In this document: in pieces, positions 25,028-34,885 of the stretch
Numbering within the stretch: the first letter of the stretch is position 1
Layout of the letters: every line of letters starts with the position of its first letter
Source: Leptolyngbya sp. SIOISBB
Lineage (GTDB): Bacteria > Cyanobacteriota > Cyanobacteriia > Phormidesmidales > Phormidesmidaceae
Assembly: GCA_010671905.1 (NCBI GenBank)
Contig: JAAHII010000001.1
Span: 7,340,026 to 7,404,025 of the forward strand
DNA: 64,000 bases
Direction of reading: 5' to 3'
Position numbers and translations under genes: made by a program
The notes under the pieces: model-generated
What the model saw: only the letters and a program-made list of their open reading frames with translations
The model's database searches: none
What the model was told of the DNA's origin: nothing

Positions 25028-27235
25028 ATGACCGCAGTTACTTCTAAACCCACGGCTCCCGCATTTTGTGAAGGTATTCAGCATTTTGCTGAGTCTTTAC
25101 CCAACTTCGACACCTATGGACAAGCACCGGTCATTGGCGAGGGTCAGGCCGCGATCGCGGATCCTGCCGACGCGGCTGCAGTTTATCAAACGATGTTGGC
25201 GGCGGATGCACTGCGGTATCTCACCCTGCAAGTCACTGCCAGTAAGCAGTCTGGGCACCCCGGTGGCTTTGCCAGCATCGCCGATGGGATTGCGGCCCTA
25301 ACGATGCTGGGCCACAAAAACATCGTGACTGAAGTGGGTCACCACGCCCCCGGCTTCTACAGCACGGTATTTATGGATCGCTCTTTGGAAGCGATGGGCA
25401 TTGAGACCGTCCAGCAGATGTGCGATCGCTTTCGGGAAACTCATGGTCTATTGGGCCACCTCTCTGGCCAAATTCCTGGTTTGCTCAGTCCAGCAGGGCC
25501 GTTGGGTCAGGGCCAGCATTTTGCGATGGCGGGGGCCAAGCTCCATCCTGGCATTCTCTTTCCCGTGACGATTGGCGACGGCGGCTTGGGCGAGCCCTAC
25601 ATTATGAGCAGCTTTGGCCACTTCCACACGGCCTATCCGCAAGTGACGAACTTCTTGCCCGTACTGGTGTGGAATGGCTATTCCCAAGAGCACCATAGTA
25701 TGGTGTCTACCCAGTCCAACGCCACCATGACCACTTACTGGAGCGCTAACGGCTTTGAAGAAGTGATTTTGGTTGATGCGAAGGACTTTGATGATGCCAA
25801 TCAAGCGGGCGCTTACGTTGACAGCACCCAGTTTTCTCAGCAGCAACGGCTAGCCTTTACCCAAGCGGTACTCGAAGCCGCGGATAAGGCTGCAAAATCG
25901 GCTCTGGGTGGCACCTTGACTGTGCTGATCATTAAGCAACTCAAGGGTGCGGGGGTTCACAAACGCGGTGCTAAATCCCACAACTTGTACCCCGGCGATA
26001 GCCTGGAAAAAGACTATATTGTTGAGGCTCTGAAAGCTCGCGCCCTGACGCCCGCTGCTTGGGACTTGGTGCGGACCAACTGGGTGCGCTCTAATGGGGG
26101 GCCGGGGTCATCGACCGCTGTCACCGAATCCGTTTTGGCCTTGCCTGACTTAGGGACGCTGCCGCTGGAAGAATTTGCCGTCGGCGGGGACAAAAAAGTC
26201 GCCACGACCGCGATGGGGGCCTTGGTTGGCTATGTGGGACAACAAGATCCGCAATTCATTGTGACGAATGCTGATGGCAATGCGGCATCCGGTATCAACA
26301 ACATCAACCAGGCGCTCAAAATCATTCACCCCACCACGGATGAAATTTACTTTCAGCAGCCCCAAGGCCAAGTTTACGAACCACTAAGTGAAGATGCCTG
26401 TTCAGGGCTGGCGGCAGCGCAAGCATTGTTTGGGGCGCGATCGCTCTGGTGTTCCTACGAGTCGTTTGCGATTAATGGTCTCCCGATCTGGCAGACGGTT
26501 ACCCAAGCTATGGCCGAGTTGCGCCGTCCCACCCCGTCCACCATCACCCTATTTACCGCCGGGGCGCTAGAGCAGGGCCGTAACGGCTGGACCCACCAAC
26601 GTCCTGAAATCGAGAACTATTTCGCGGGGATGATGCGTAACGGCAATATCTTTCCCCTCTTCCCGATCGATGCCAACAGCATTCAAGCCTGCTACGAGTG
26701 GGCACTGGGCACCTTTAACAAAGGGGTGACGATCACCGCGAGTAAGTCACCGTTACCCGTGCGCACCACCTTCGAACAAACGCGCACAGCGTTGCAAAAA
26801 GGCGCGATTGAACTCAGTGCCACGACGGGCAGCAAAACCGTGATCTTTGCGGTGATTGGCGATATGACGCTGATTCCGGTGATGGAAGCGGCTGAACAGC
26901 TTACCGCTGCGGGTATTGGTGTTCGGGTGGTGGCTGTGGTCAATCCCCGACGGCTGTATCGCCCCAGCGATGTCGCTTGGGATATGGCCTCTGAGCCTGA
27001 TGATGGCTTCCTGAGCGATGCCGAATTTGCTCAACTCTTTGACGGCGATGCGCTCATTGGTGTGACTGGTGGTTCATCGGCCATGCTGGAACCGATTATG
27101 CTGCGGAGCAATTCTCCCCGCGATACCTTCGCTTGGAAACGCGGGGAAACGGCAGGTAGCGCCGCTCAAATCATGGCCCTGAATGGCATTACCGCCGATA
27201 ACTTTGTTGGCCGTGCTAAGACCCTGTTGGGATAA
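25028..27235 (+). CDS. ThDP-dependent transketolase-like enzyme (cyanobacterial family often named xylulose 5-phosphate 3-epimerase)
   Basis: A 735-residue three-domain thiamine-diphosphate enzyme. The N-terminal part has SKQSGHPGGFAS, as in transketolase, then GQGQHFAMAGA and the diphosphate loop region GDGGLGEPYIMSS. The middle pyrimidine domain contains EDACSGLAAAQALFG and YESFAINGLPIWQTV. The C-terminal domain has VVNPRRLYRP and a G-V-T-G-G-S-S-A-M-L stretch. Databases give this cyanobacterial family the name xylulose 5-phosphate 3-epimerase or phosphoketolase-family protein; that is recall, and I see nothing decisive for the reaction. The ATG at 25028 fits the family's N-terminus. The gene is monocistronic. 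Confidence 0.8.
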   Translation: MTAVTSKPTAPAFCEGIQHFAESLPNFDTYGQAPVIGEGQAAIADPADAAAVYQTMLAADALRYLTLQVTASKQSGHPGGFASIADGIAALTMLGHKNIVTEVGHHAPGFYSTVFMDRSLEAMGIETVQQMCDRFRETHGLLGHLSGQIPGLLSPAGPLGQGQHFAMAGAKLHPGILFPVTIGDGGLGEPYIMSSFGHFHTAYPQVTNFLPVLVWNGYSQEHHSMVSTQSNATMTTYWSANGFEEVILVDAKDFDDANQAGAYVDSTQFSQQQRLAFTQAVLEAADKAAKSALGGTLTVLIIKQLKGAGVHKRGAKSHNLYPGDSLEKDYIVEALKARALTPAAWDLVRTNWVRSNGGPGSSTAVTESVLALPDLGTLPLEEFAVGGDKKVATTAMGALVGYVGQQDPQFIVTNADGNAASGINNINQALKIIHPTTDEIYFQQPQGQVYEPLSEDACSGLAAAQALFGARSLWCSYESFAINGLPIWQTVTQAMAELRRPTPSTITLFTAGALEQGRNGWTHQRPEIENYFAGMMRNGNIFPLFPIDANSIQACYEWALGTFNKGVTITASKSPLPVRTTFEQTRTALQKGAIELSATTGSKTVIFAVIGDMTLIPVMEAAEQLTAAGIGVRVVAVVNPRRLYRPSDVAWDMASEPDDGFLSDAEFAQLFDGDALIGVTGGSSAMLEPIMLRSNSPRDTFAWKRGETAGSAAQIMALNGITADNFVGRAKTLLG

Positions 27236-27438
27236 GCGATTGGTCGCCTGAGTGTAAAGTCTAGTGAGGGTATTGGGGTGCCGTGCAGAGTCACTTCTCA
27301 CTTCCCCCCGATATCCTGCTATTTCAATCCTGCAGACAGGCTCCGTCATCCCCCCTGCCGTTCACAATTCTGCTAATCATCGCTTGAGATTGTTCGCCTG
27401 GGTGAGACAATGTAACGGTTGCAATCCAGGATCCCGGA

Positions 27439-27996
27439 ATGAAGCGTACTTTATTCGCGTTCTGTCTCGCTGCTCTGCTGTGGTTGGGCCTTTCTCAGCC
27501 TAGCTGGGCAGCGATTCAAGAAGACATCGACTTGTTGAAGGAAACTAATGAGTGTCCTGTCTGTATCTTGGATGAAGCGGATTTGAGTGGCCTGGATTTA
27601 AGCGGTGCCAACCTCAAAATTGCAACACTGACGGATGCTAACCTCAGCGGTGCCAATTTGACGAAAGCTAACTTCATTTTGGCGTTTATGGACAATGTCA
27701 ACCTGAGTGGTGCCAATCTGCAAGGAGTTCAGATGACTGGGACACAGTTGTCAAAAGCCAACTTCTCTGGGGCGGACTTGCGAGGCGCCGACCTGTCTCA
27801 GTCCAACTTGTTAGACGCCGATCTGTCAAACGCCAATTTGGAAGGGGCGGTACTGCTAGCCGTCAAACTGGGGCAGGCTAATTTGAAGGGGGCCAACCTT
27901 AAGGATGCCAACCTCCGGGGTGTGAACCGGAGCATGGTGTTGTTTTGCGATACGGTCATGCCGGATGGTTCACTCGCGAATCGCGACTGCGAGTGA
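27439..27996 (+). CDS. Secreted pentapeptide-repeat protein
   Basis: A 185-residue protein with a signal peptide (MKRTLFAFCLAALLWLGLSQ, cleavage near SWAA) and then about 20 tandem A(D/N)Lxx pentapeptides from residue 48 onward (SGLDLSGANLKIATLTDANL). These fold as a right-handed four-sided beta helix. Two cysteines before the repeats (ECPVC) and two near the end (LFCDT, NRDCE) could form disulfides, and such exported proteins occur in the cyanobacterial lumen or periplasm. The binding partner is unknown. The ATG follows a short GGATCCCGGA leader. Confidence 0.9.
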   Translation: MKRTLFAFCLAALLWLGLSQPSWAAIQEDIDLLKETNECPVCILDEADLSGLDLSGANLKIATLTDANLSGANLTKANFILAFMDNVNLSGANLQGVQMTGTQLSKANFSGADLRGADLSQSNLLDADLSNANLEGAVLLAVKLGQANLKGANLKDANLRGVNRSMVLFCDTVMPDGSLANRDCE

Positions 27997-28052
27997 TATG
28001 AGGCGCTATCACAATAGGCTGCACCGCCGCTAAGCTTTGGGTGGCTATGATC

Positions 28053-28178
28053 TCAGGGTAAAGATGGGCTCGATAAATAAACCCAATAAGGAGTGATGAG
28101 CTTGCCAATGAGTGCAGCCCCTCGTCGCCATTCATAAACTTTATGATGGAAAAGGTAGTAACTCGATAACAGCTTCAT
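28053..28178 (-). pseudogene. Possible small gene or gene fragment, minus strand
   Basis: The minus strand reads M-K-L-L-S-S-Y-Y-L-F-H-H-K-V-Y-E-W-R-R-G from ATG 28178 to a TGA at 28053 (41 residues). The frame stays open and protein-like upstream (IEGDRVTPSIKSDIERYQPR) to an in-frame TAG near 28260, without a usual start codon. It may be the tail of a decayed gene or an unannotated small protein. I do not recognise it. The rest of the 323-bp gap holds nothing evident. Confidence 0.3.
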
Positions 28179-28319
28179 CGGTCGAGGTTGATAGCGCTCA
28201 ATGTCCGACTTGATAGAAGGGGTAACGCGATCGCCCTCGATGAGGCACTCATTGTCCTAACCTGCAGTTTTCATTGCTGATCAACCGTCAAAATCCCGAA
28301 TGAGAGAGGGAATAAAGCC

Positions 28320-30037
28320 GTGACCACAACCCAACCGCGCGATGTGCAGACGCTGGCGATCGCTGCCGATACCGAAGCGATGCGATCGCGCAGTTGGCAA
28401 CGACTACGCTTCGAAATTGAGTATGCGCTGGAGCGGGGCACGACTTCTAATAGCTATCTGATTCGAGGCGATCGCCTCGCGCTAATTGACTTTCCGGGAG
28501 AGTCGTTTACCGACAGTTTTTTTGACGACCCTGGAGCAACAAGTGAATCCAGCCGAACTGGATTACATTATCTTGGGGCACGTCAACCCTAACCGGGCGA
28601 CCACGCTCAAGGTCTTGCTGGAGAAAGCGCCAAATGCGGTCGTGGTGTGTTCTAACCCAGCGGCTAAAGCCCTGGAAGACCTGCTGCCAGACCAGCTGCC
28701 GAAGATCCAGGTGGTTAGAGGGGGCGAAGCGGAAATTGATCTGGGTAAAGGCCATCGTCTCCGGTTTATCCCTGTACCGACTCCGCGCTGGCCGGAAGCC
28801 CTGTGGACCTACGACGAATACACGCAGGTGCTGTACAGCAACAAGTTTTTTGGCATGCACCTCTGCGACAACGCCGTCTATGACCTGAGTTGGCAGGACT
28901 TGTTGAGCGATCGCCGCCACTATTACGACTGCCTGATGGCTCCCAATGCGCGCCAGGTGACGGCGGCGCTAGAAAAACTATCCGCTTTTACAGTCAGGAT
29001 GTTTGCCCCGGTTCACGGGCCAGTCGTCCGCTACCACACCCGTGAGCTCCTCCACACCTATCAAGAGTGGAGTCAGCAGCAAAAGGGTAAAGAACTCGCC
29101 GTTACCCTGATTTACGCCTCTGCCTATGGCAACACGGCGACCATCGCTCAAACCCTGGCCCACGGCATTACCAAGGCGGGGGTGGCGGTAGAGTCCATCA
29201 ATGCCGAGCAAGCCGACCCGGAAGACATTAAGACGGCATTGGAAAAATCTGCCGGATTTTTGATTGGGTCACCCACCTTGGGAGGGCACGCCCCGACCCA
29301 AATTCAAACGGCACTGGGCATCATTCTGTCCACTGCCTCGAAGACCCAACTGGCTGGGGTTTTTGGTTCCTTTGGCTGGAGTGGCGAAGCGATCGACCTG
29401 TTGGAAAATAAGCTCAAAGATGGTGGCTATAGCCTGGCGTTTGACCCCATTCGCGTCAAATTCAAGCCGACGGAATCAACGCTGCAATATTGTGAGGAAG
29501 TCGGCACCGACTTTGCCCAAGCACTCAAAAAAGTGAAGCGTGCGAAGGCTCCCCGCACACCGGCCAGCTCAGTAGAGCAGGCAGTGGGTCGACTGGTGGG
29601 TTCCCTTTGCGTCGTGACCACTCGCAAGGGCGATGCCAGCAGCGCCATGTTGGCCTCTTGGGTTTCGCAAGCGACATTCACGCCTCCCTGGCTTTACCGT
29701 GGCGGTGGCAAAAGACCGGGCCATCGAATCCCTGATGTACCCTGGCAATCCTTTCGTGCTCAATATTTTGGCCGAAGGCAGTCATCTCGGCCCGATGAAG
29801 CATTTTTTGAAACCGTTTGGCCCTGGCGAAGATCGCTTTGCTGGAATTGACATCCAAGATGCTGAGAATGGCTGTCCAGTGATCAAAGATGCGATCGCTT
29901 ACCTGGAATGCGAAGTGGCTAACCGGATGGAATGTGGAGACCACTGGGTCGTCTATGCCACCATCAACAATGGCGAGTTGTTGAAAGCCGACGCTAAAAC
30001 CGCTGTCCATTTTCGCAAAACCGGCACCCACTATTAA
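28320..30037 (+). pseudogene. flv1: Flavodiiron protein, Flv1-like class C, two apparent frameshifts
   Basis: Class C flavodiiron proteins pass electrons from photosystem I to oxygen as heterodimers. Starting at GTG 28320, the gene has a metallo-beta-lactamase-like domain, a flavodoxin domain (YASAYGNTATIAQTLAHGI) and a flavin reductase domain (DRAIESLMYPGNPFVLNI). The diiron motif H-x-E-x-D-H reads G-H-V-N-P-N-R and the later ligand Asp is Asn (YSNKFFG), the non-canonical pattern of the Flv1/FlvA partner. The reading frame shifts at the T7 run 28517-28523 and near CCC 29686-29688, each one base too long. Corrected, the protein has 571 residues, close to the family length. No partner gene is in the window. 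Confidence 0.88.
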
Positions 30038-30082
30038 ACTGGGGCAGCGGGCTTACCGTGTGCTCAAGAGTCAACCATTGAG

Positions 30083-31123
30083 ATGTCTGAGGTCAATTCT
30101 CCCCCCGCCGCAATTCCTGAAATGGTGCACGTGGGCATTGTCTTAGCGACCTACAACTGCGATCGCGCTCATTTTGCCGCTCAGATTCATTCGATTCAAC
30201 ATCAAGATTTTCAGCGCTGGCGCTGCTTGATTACCGACGACGGCTCAAAACCCGAAATTCAGCAGTACATGGCTGATTTGATTGCGGACGATCCACGCTT
30301 TATTGTTCAAATTCAACCGCAGAATCTCGGCTCTTATCACAACTTCGAATCTGGCCTCAACTTTTTTCGCCAAGATGAAGCGATCACCCACATTGCTTTT
30401 GCCGATCAGGATGATGTCTGGCAACCGCAAAAACTCACTCATTTACTGAGGGCAATGATCCGTAGTGATGCGCTATTAGCACACTCGGACTTGTCCTTGA
30501 TCGATGATCAGGGGCAAACGCTACATCCTTCCGTTTGGCAATATGAACAGCGTCATCCTGAACAATTGGATGCCGAATTACTACTGTTGCGCAATACCGT
30601 GACGGGCTGTTCGACGATAATTGCTCGCCAGCTTCTAGAGGCGGCTTTACCCTTTCCGCCGCAGCAAAAAACCGGAGACTGGTATCACGACCATTGGCTC
30701 GCGATCGTGGCTGCCCACAAAGGTTGCATTGCCCATGTGCGTGAACCCTTGGTGCAATATCGCCAGCACGGTGAGAACGTGGTTGGGGCCGAAAAACAAG
30801 CCGGTAGTGTTCGCACTGAAATTGTTCTGTGGCTGCAAAAAAAAGGGCGGCTGACCCTGCAGAGTTATCGAATTCATCGCGACCTCAGCCAAGCCTTTTT
30901 TCAGCGGTTCTATCCCCTAGAAACTATCGACCAGCGCAATCCCTTTGCGGCAAAACGACTCGATTTTGGCTGGGCAATTTTACGACTAGGCTTACGCAGC
31001 CTCTGGTGTGGCTATGGCTCCCAGGGCATCACACTGCGCCTCTGGCTGAACAAGTTCATCTTCGACTGTCGCCGAGTTGGCCAATGGTTCAGTCCTCGAT
31101 CTCGTAGGCAGGATGTCCCATGA
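30083..31123 (+). CDS. Family 2 glycosyltransferase
   Basis: A 346-residue GT-A-fold glycosyltransferase. The N-terminal Rossmann-like half shows VGIVLATYNCDRAHFAAQI, the first Asp motif ITDDGS, and the metal-binding region FADQDDVWQPQKL. The acceptor part follows with KTGDWYHDHWLAIVA. There is no membrane segment apart from a weak C-terminal amphipathic stretch. The 3' end overlaps the next gene by ATGA (31120-31123), so both are translated as a unit. They probably add sugars to an exopolysaccharide or lipopolysaccharide; the donor and acceptor cannot be read from sequence. Confidence 0.9.
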   Translation: MSEVNSPPAAIPEMVHVGIVLATYNCDRAHFAAQIHSIQHQDFQRWRCLITDDGSKPEIQQYMADLIADDPRFIVQIQPQNLGSYHNFESGLNFFRQDEAITHIAFADQDDVWQPQKLTHLLRAMIRSDALLAHSDLSLIDDQGQTLHPSVWQYEQRHPEQLDAELLLLRNTVTGCSTIIARQLLEAALPFPPQQKTGDWYHDHWLAIVAAHKGCIAHVREPLVQYRQHGENVVGAEKQAGSVRTEIVLWLQKKGRLTLQSYRIHRDLSQAFFQRFYPLETIDQRNPFAAKRLDFGWAILRLGLRSLWCGYGSQGITLRLWLNKFIFDCRRVGQWFSPRSRRQDVP

Positions 31124-31956
31124 GTGCCATGCAGGTTTCCATCATTATCGTGAACTATAACGGCGGCGATGTGATTGTTGACTGTCTAGCGTCAATTTTT
31201 CAACATTTTACCCAGCCTCAAGTGGAAATCATTGTGGTCGATAATGATTCCCGCGATGGCAGTCCTGAATTAATTGAGCAGCAATTTCCTCAGGTGAAAC
31301 TTTTGCGTCAGTCCAACAATTTAGGCTTTGGTGCGGCCAACAATATCGGCGCCAACCAGGCTCAGGGCACTTATTTATTGCTGCTGAATTCTGACACGCT
31401 GATTCCGGCGAATATCTTGCCAGCTTTAATTAACAAGCTGGAATCGCTACCCGACATGGGCATTGTGGGGCCGCGATTGTTGAATCCCGATGGCAGTTTC
31501 CAATTATCCACAGCTTATGAAATTGGGCTTTGGGGAGAATGGCAAACGCTGCAAGAAGTAAGGCAGTATCGACAGCCGGCCAATCGACCGGCTTTGGCCC
31601 AGCAATATGGTACCGATCAGTTCGTTGAGATTGTGGTGGGGGCCGCGATGTTGATGCGGCGATCGCACTTTTTTCAAATCGGCGGCTTTGACGAGTCATT
31701 CTTTATGTACTTCGAAGAATCCGATTTGTGCCAGCGATTTCGCGATGCGGGCTATCGACTGCTCTACACCCCAGACGTTTCGCTGATCCACATTGGGGGC
31801 TATTCTGTGGCTCAGGTCGCCGGTAAAATGGCTGCCGAATACCGCCGCAGTCAGCGTTATTACTACGCCAAGCATCGTCCCAATTGGGAGCAGTGGGTAC
31901 TGCATCGCTACCTAGCGTTCAAACAGTGGCGACAGGCACGGCGCGATGATGCCTAG
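31120..31956 (+). CDS. Family 2 glycosyltransferase (rhamnosyltransferase-like)
   Basis: A 278-residue GT2 enzyme whose start overlaps the previous stop. Motifs: VSIIIVNYNGGDVIVDCL, VVDNDSRDGSPELI, NLGFGAANNIGANQA, LLLNSDTLIPANIL and the C-terminal GGFDESFFMYFEESDLCQR. The N-x-G-F-x-x-A-x-N plus F-F-M-Y-x-E-D/E-x-D-L-C pattern is typical of WcaA/rhamnosyltransferase-type proteins. It works with the upstream enzyme in building a surface glycan. An export protein of the Wza type is encoded about 3 kb downstream, which fits an exopolysaccharide context, though the genes are not contiguous. Confidence 0.9.
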   Translation: MSAMQVSIIIVNYNGGDVIVDCLASIFQHFTQPQVEIIVVDNDSRDGSPELIEQQFPQVKLLRQSNNLGFGAANNIGANQAQGTYLLLLNSDTLIPANILPALINKLESLPDMGIVGPRLLNPDGSFQLSTAYEIGLWGEWQTLQEVRQYRQPANRPALAQQYGTDQFVEIVVGAAMLMRRSHFFQIGGFDESFFMYFEESDLCQRFRDAGYRLLYTPDVSLIHIGGYSVAQVAGKMAAEYRRSQRYYYAKHRPNWEQWVLHRYLAFKQWRQARRDDA

Positions 31957-32070
31957 TTCCCAATCTTGAAGTCGTAACCTCATCTTGACCTTGCCTGGAT
32001 AGCCTTTCTGGTATGGCGCTTCAGGGAATGCGCCACATTGTCAAACCCCTTTTTCAACCTGAGTTTCTGG

Positions 32071-32163
32071 TATACAGCAAGTCACGGTTTGATCAGATCG
32101 CCCTGGATTGTTGAAACTGTTTTCTGGCAGGCCTTTCAATTCCGTATTCCGCATTCTGCTATA
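32071..32163 (+). repeat. Interspersed repeat family B, copy 1 (TATAGCA ends)
   Basis: Begins TATACAGCAAGTCACGGTTT and ends with CCGCATTCTGCTATA. The internal GATCAGATCGCCCTGGATTG matches the copy at 34382 (GATCAGGTCGCCCTGGATTG). It lies in the 314-bp space upstream of aroC, which otherwise holds nothing recognised. Confidence 0.75.
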
Positions 32164-32270
32164 GACACCAGGCTTCTCAGACTGTACTAGGATGGAGTTT
32201 TGGAACTGAACGCAAAATTGCACGTTGGTTCACTCTTACGCACACTCTCTGCTGGGCAATCTTAGGCTTT

Positions 32271-33362
32271 ATGGGTAACACATTTGGACATCTCTTTCGC
32301 ATCACCACCTTTGGCGAATCCCATGGCGGAGCCGTTGGGGTTGTCATCGACGGGTGTCCTCCCCAGATTGAAATTACACCAGAAGAAATTCAGGTAGAAC
32401 TAGACCGCCGCCGCCCAGGACAGAGCAAGATCACTACCCCGCGCAAAGAAGCCGATCGCTGCGAGATTTTGTCGGGGGTCTTTCAGGGCAAAACATTGGG
32501 CACGCCGATTTCTATCACGGTGCGCAACAAAGATACCCGACCTCAAGACTACAGTGAGATGGCCACGACCTATCGCCCCTCCCACGCTGATGCCACCTAT
32601 GACAGCAAATATGGCTTTCGTAACTATCAAGGCGGCGGGCGCTCTTCGGCGCGGGAGACGATCGGTCGCGTTGCGGCGGGGGCGATCGCCAAAAAGATTC
32701 TCAAGCAATATGCGGGCGTCGAAATTATCGGTTACGTTAAACGCATCCAAGATTTAGAAAGCGTGATTGATCCCAACACGGTCACGCTGGAGCAGGTCGA
32801 GAGCAACATTGTGCGCTGCCCCGATGCCGAAGCAGCTGAGCGCATGATTGAGCGGATCGAGCAAATTCGTGATCAGGGTGATTCCATCGGCGGTGTTGTG
32901 GAATGTGTGGCCCGGAGCGTTCCCAAAGGCTTAGGAGCCCCAGTCTTCGACAAATTGGAGGCCGATCTCGCGAAGGGCGTCATGTCTCTCCCGGCTAGCA
33001 AAGGCTTTGAGTTGGGGTCGGGATTTGCCGGTACCCTCCTCACCGGTAGCCAGCATAATGACGAATACTATACCGACGACGATGGCAACTGGCGCACCCG
33101 CACGAATCGGTCTGGCGGTACCCAGGGCGGCATTAGCAATGGTGAAAGCATCATCATTCGCGCTGCGTTCAAGCCCACGGCCACCATTCGCAAGGAACAA
33201 AAAACCGTGACTAACGCCGGGGAAGAAACCGTCCTTGCCGCTCGCGGTCGCCATGACCCCTGTGTCTTGCCCCGAGCCGTCCCCATGGTCGAGGCCATGA
33301 TGGCCCTTGTGCTCTGTGATCATTTACTGCGCCACCATGGTCAGTGCCGACTCTTTGATTAA
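32271..33362 (+). CDS. aroC: Chorismate synthase
   Basis: A 363-residue FMN-dependent enzyme that converts 5-enolpyruvylshikimate 3-phosphate to chorismate, the last shared step to aromatic amino acids, folate and quinones. The start [20 protein letters not shown] is the family signature 1. Further motifs are [32 protein letters not shown] and the C-terminal [15 protein letters not shown] with its conserved R-H-D. Length is normal. It is monocistronic, with a family-B repeat just upstream. Confidence 0.97.
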   Translation: MGNTFGHLFRITTFGESHGGAVGVVIDGCPPQIEITPEEIQVELDRRRPGQSKITTPRKEADRCEILSGVFQGKTLGTPISITVRNKDTRPQDYSEMATTYRPSHADATYDSKYGFRNYQGGGRSSARETIGRVAAGAIAKKILKQYAGVEIIGYVKRIQDLESVIDPNTVTLEQVESNIVRCPDAEAAERMIERIEQIRDQGDSIGGVVECVARSVPKGLGAPVFDKLEADLAKGVMSLPASKGFELGSGFAGTLLTGSQHNDEYYTDDDGNWRTRTNRSGGTQGGISNGESIIIRAAFKPTATIRKEQKTVTNAGEETVLAARGRHDPCVLPRAVPMVEAMMALVLCDHLLRHHGQCRLFD

Positions 33363-33502
33363 GCCATGCGGTTACGCCAAGTCCTAGAACCTCACACCTG
33401 AGCCCTAAAATCCCTCCCTCACCCCATCTTCAATTCGTGTCTGGTCATTTGTTCGAGGCAAAGAGACGTATCATTCTGGGGTGAGGCGAATGGTTGGAAA
33501 TT

Positions 33503-34282
33503 ATGAGTCTGTTGCGTATTTGGGTCGTCGCTACGAATGTCTTCAAAGAGGTTATTCGCGATCGCGTCTTGTACCTAACGGGCCTGTATGCCGTTCTGTT
33601 ATTCGCGGCAGCCGCCTTACTCCCCAGTGTCGCGGCCAATGCCCAAGACAAAATCATCCTTGACATCGGATTGGCTGGAATTCACTTGATGGGCTTAGTG
33701 GTCACGGTATTTGTCGGTACTAGCCTGATCAACAAAGAAATTGAGAAACGGACTGTCTTAGTGCTGATTGCCAAACCAGTCAGCCGCTTAGAATTCATCC
33801 TGGGTAAACACCTTGGCCTCTCTGGTGTCTTGGCAGTTTTGCTGGGCGGATTAACCGCAATTTATTTTGGGGTTTTAGCCCTTAACCAGATTGAGTTTAC
33901 CGGGTTCAGTCTGCTGCTAGCCATTTTCTACACCTTTGTGGAATTGATGTTGTTGACCGCTGCTGCCTTGCTATTCGGCGTCTTTACCAGTTCATTGCTC
34001 GCGACGTTATTCACTATCGGGGTCTACCTAATGGGGCACCTGAGTCAGGATATTGTGGCTTTTGGCCAACTGACCGACAGCGCCCTCTTTCAGCGAGTGA
34101 CTAACGGCATGTACCTGGTTCTGCCTGATTTAGAGCGTCTAAACTTGCGCAATGAGGCGGTTTATGGCACGGCGCTGTTTCCCGCCCCGCCTGAACTAAT
34201 CGGTGATTTACTTTATGGTCTGCTATACACGGCACTACTGTTAACCGTTGCAGTGTTTATTTTTGCCCGTCGCCAATTTTAG
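33503..34282 (+). CDS. ABC-2 type transporter permease
   Basis: A 259-residue inner-membrane protein from ATG 33503 (MSLLRIWVVATNVFKEVIRD); a TTG three codons earlier is less likely. About six membrane segments are visible. The motif FVGTSLINKEIEKRTVLVLI with VLIAKPVSRLEFILGKHLG is typical of ABC-2 permeases that pair with a separate ATPase. No ATPase gene is next to it. The substrate is unknown; multidrug or lipid-type exporters are common in this group. Confidence 0.85.
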   Translation: MSLLRIWVVATNVFKEVIRDRVLYLTGLYAVLLFAAAALLPSVAANAQDKIILDIGLAGIHLMGLVVTVFVGTSLINKEIEKRTVLVLIAKPVSRLEFILGKHLGLSGVLAVLLGGLTAIYFGVLALNQIEFTGFSLLLAIFYTFVELMLLTAAALLFGVFTSSLLATLFTIGVYLMGHLSQDIVAFGQLTDSALFQRVTNGMYLVLPDLERLNLRNEAVYGTALFPAPPELIGDLLYGLLYTALLLTVAVFIFARRQF

Positions 34283-34381
34283 GCTCCAGCTCTAATACAC
34301 AACATTCACCATGGCTGCACCAGCATGACGATCTGGCTCAGACTGGCAGTAACTTGAGTGTTAGAAATGGACCAGCGAAGA

Positions 34382-34486
34382 TATAGTAAGCCGCAGTTTG
34401 ATCAGGTCGCCCTGGATTGTCGAAACTGCTTTCTAGCCTGCATTTCAATTCCGCATTCCGACCTCCGCATTCCGCATTCTGCTATA
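34382..34486 (+). repeat. Interspersed repeat family B, copy 2
   Basis: Best-preserved copy: TATAGTAAGCCGCAGTTTGA at the left, CCGCATTCTGCTATA at the right, 105 bp long. The ends form inverted repeats (TATAG.A / TGCTATA), as expected for Tc1/IS630-like non-autonomous elements that target TA. It lies in the 603-bp space upstream of the Wza-like gene. Confidence 0.78.
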
Positions 34487-34885
34487 GCTGGTTCATCCAT
34501 AGAGCAGCCGCTTGTATGTAAATCATCCGTATTTTTCGTGAATCTTCCTTAAAGATTGTATAAACTCGCGCGAATAGAAATATTCAACAGTGACCGGCAG
34601 ATACTAACGTATGCAAGTGATGCAAAGCTGCGATCGCAGTCCACAGGATAAAGATGAACACAATAAGAGACGTCATTCTCGCCTCCCCTTGGTGGCTATT
34701 ACCCTAAGGTCTTAATTGGCTAAGATACAAGGCTTGACTGACCTTTGTACTTTTGGCAAGGCTGCTGGGAACTCTGCTTGATAAAGCGATGTCGATGCAC
34801 TGAGAACAGTATTGAGTGCTAGCTAGATTAACTAGGTGAGAAGTCCTCTTGAGTTACATAATGATTTGCTATGTGGAGTGATGAT

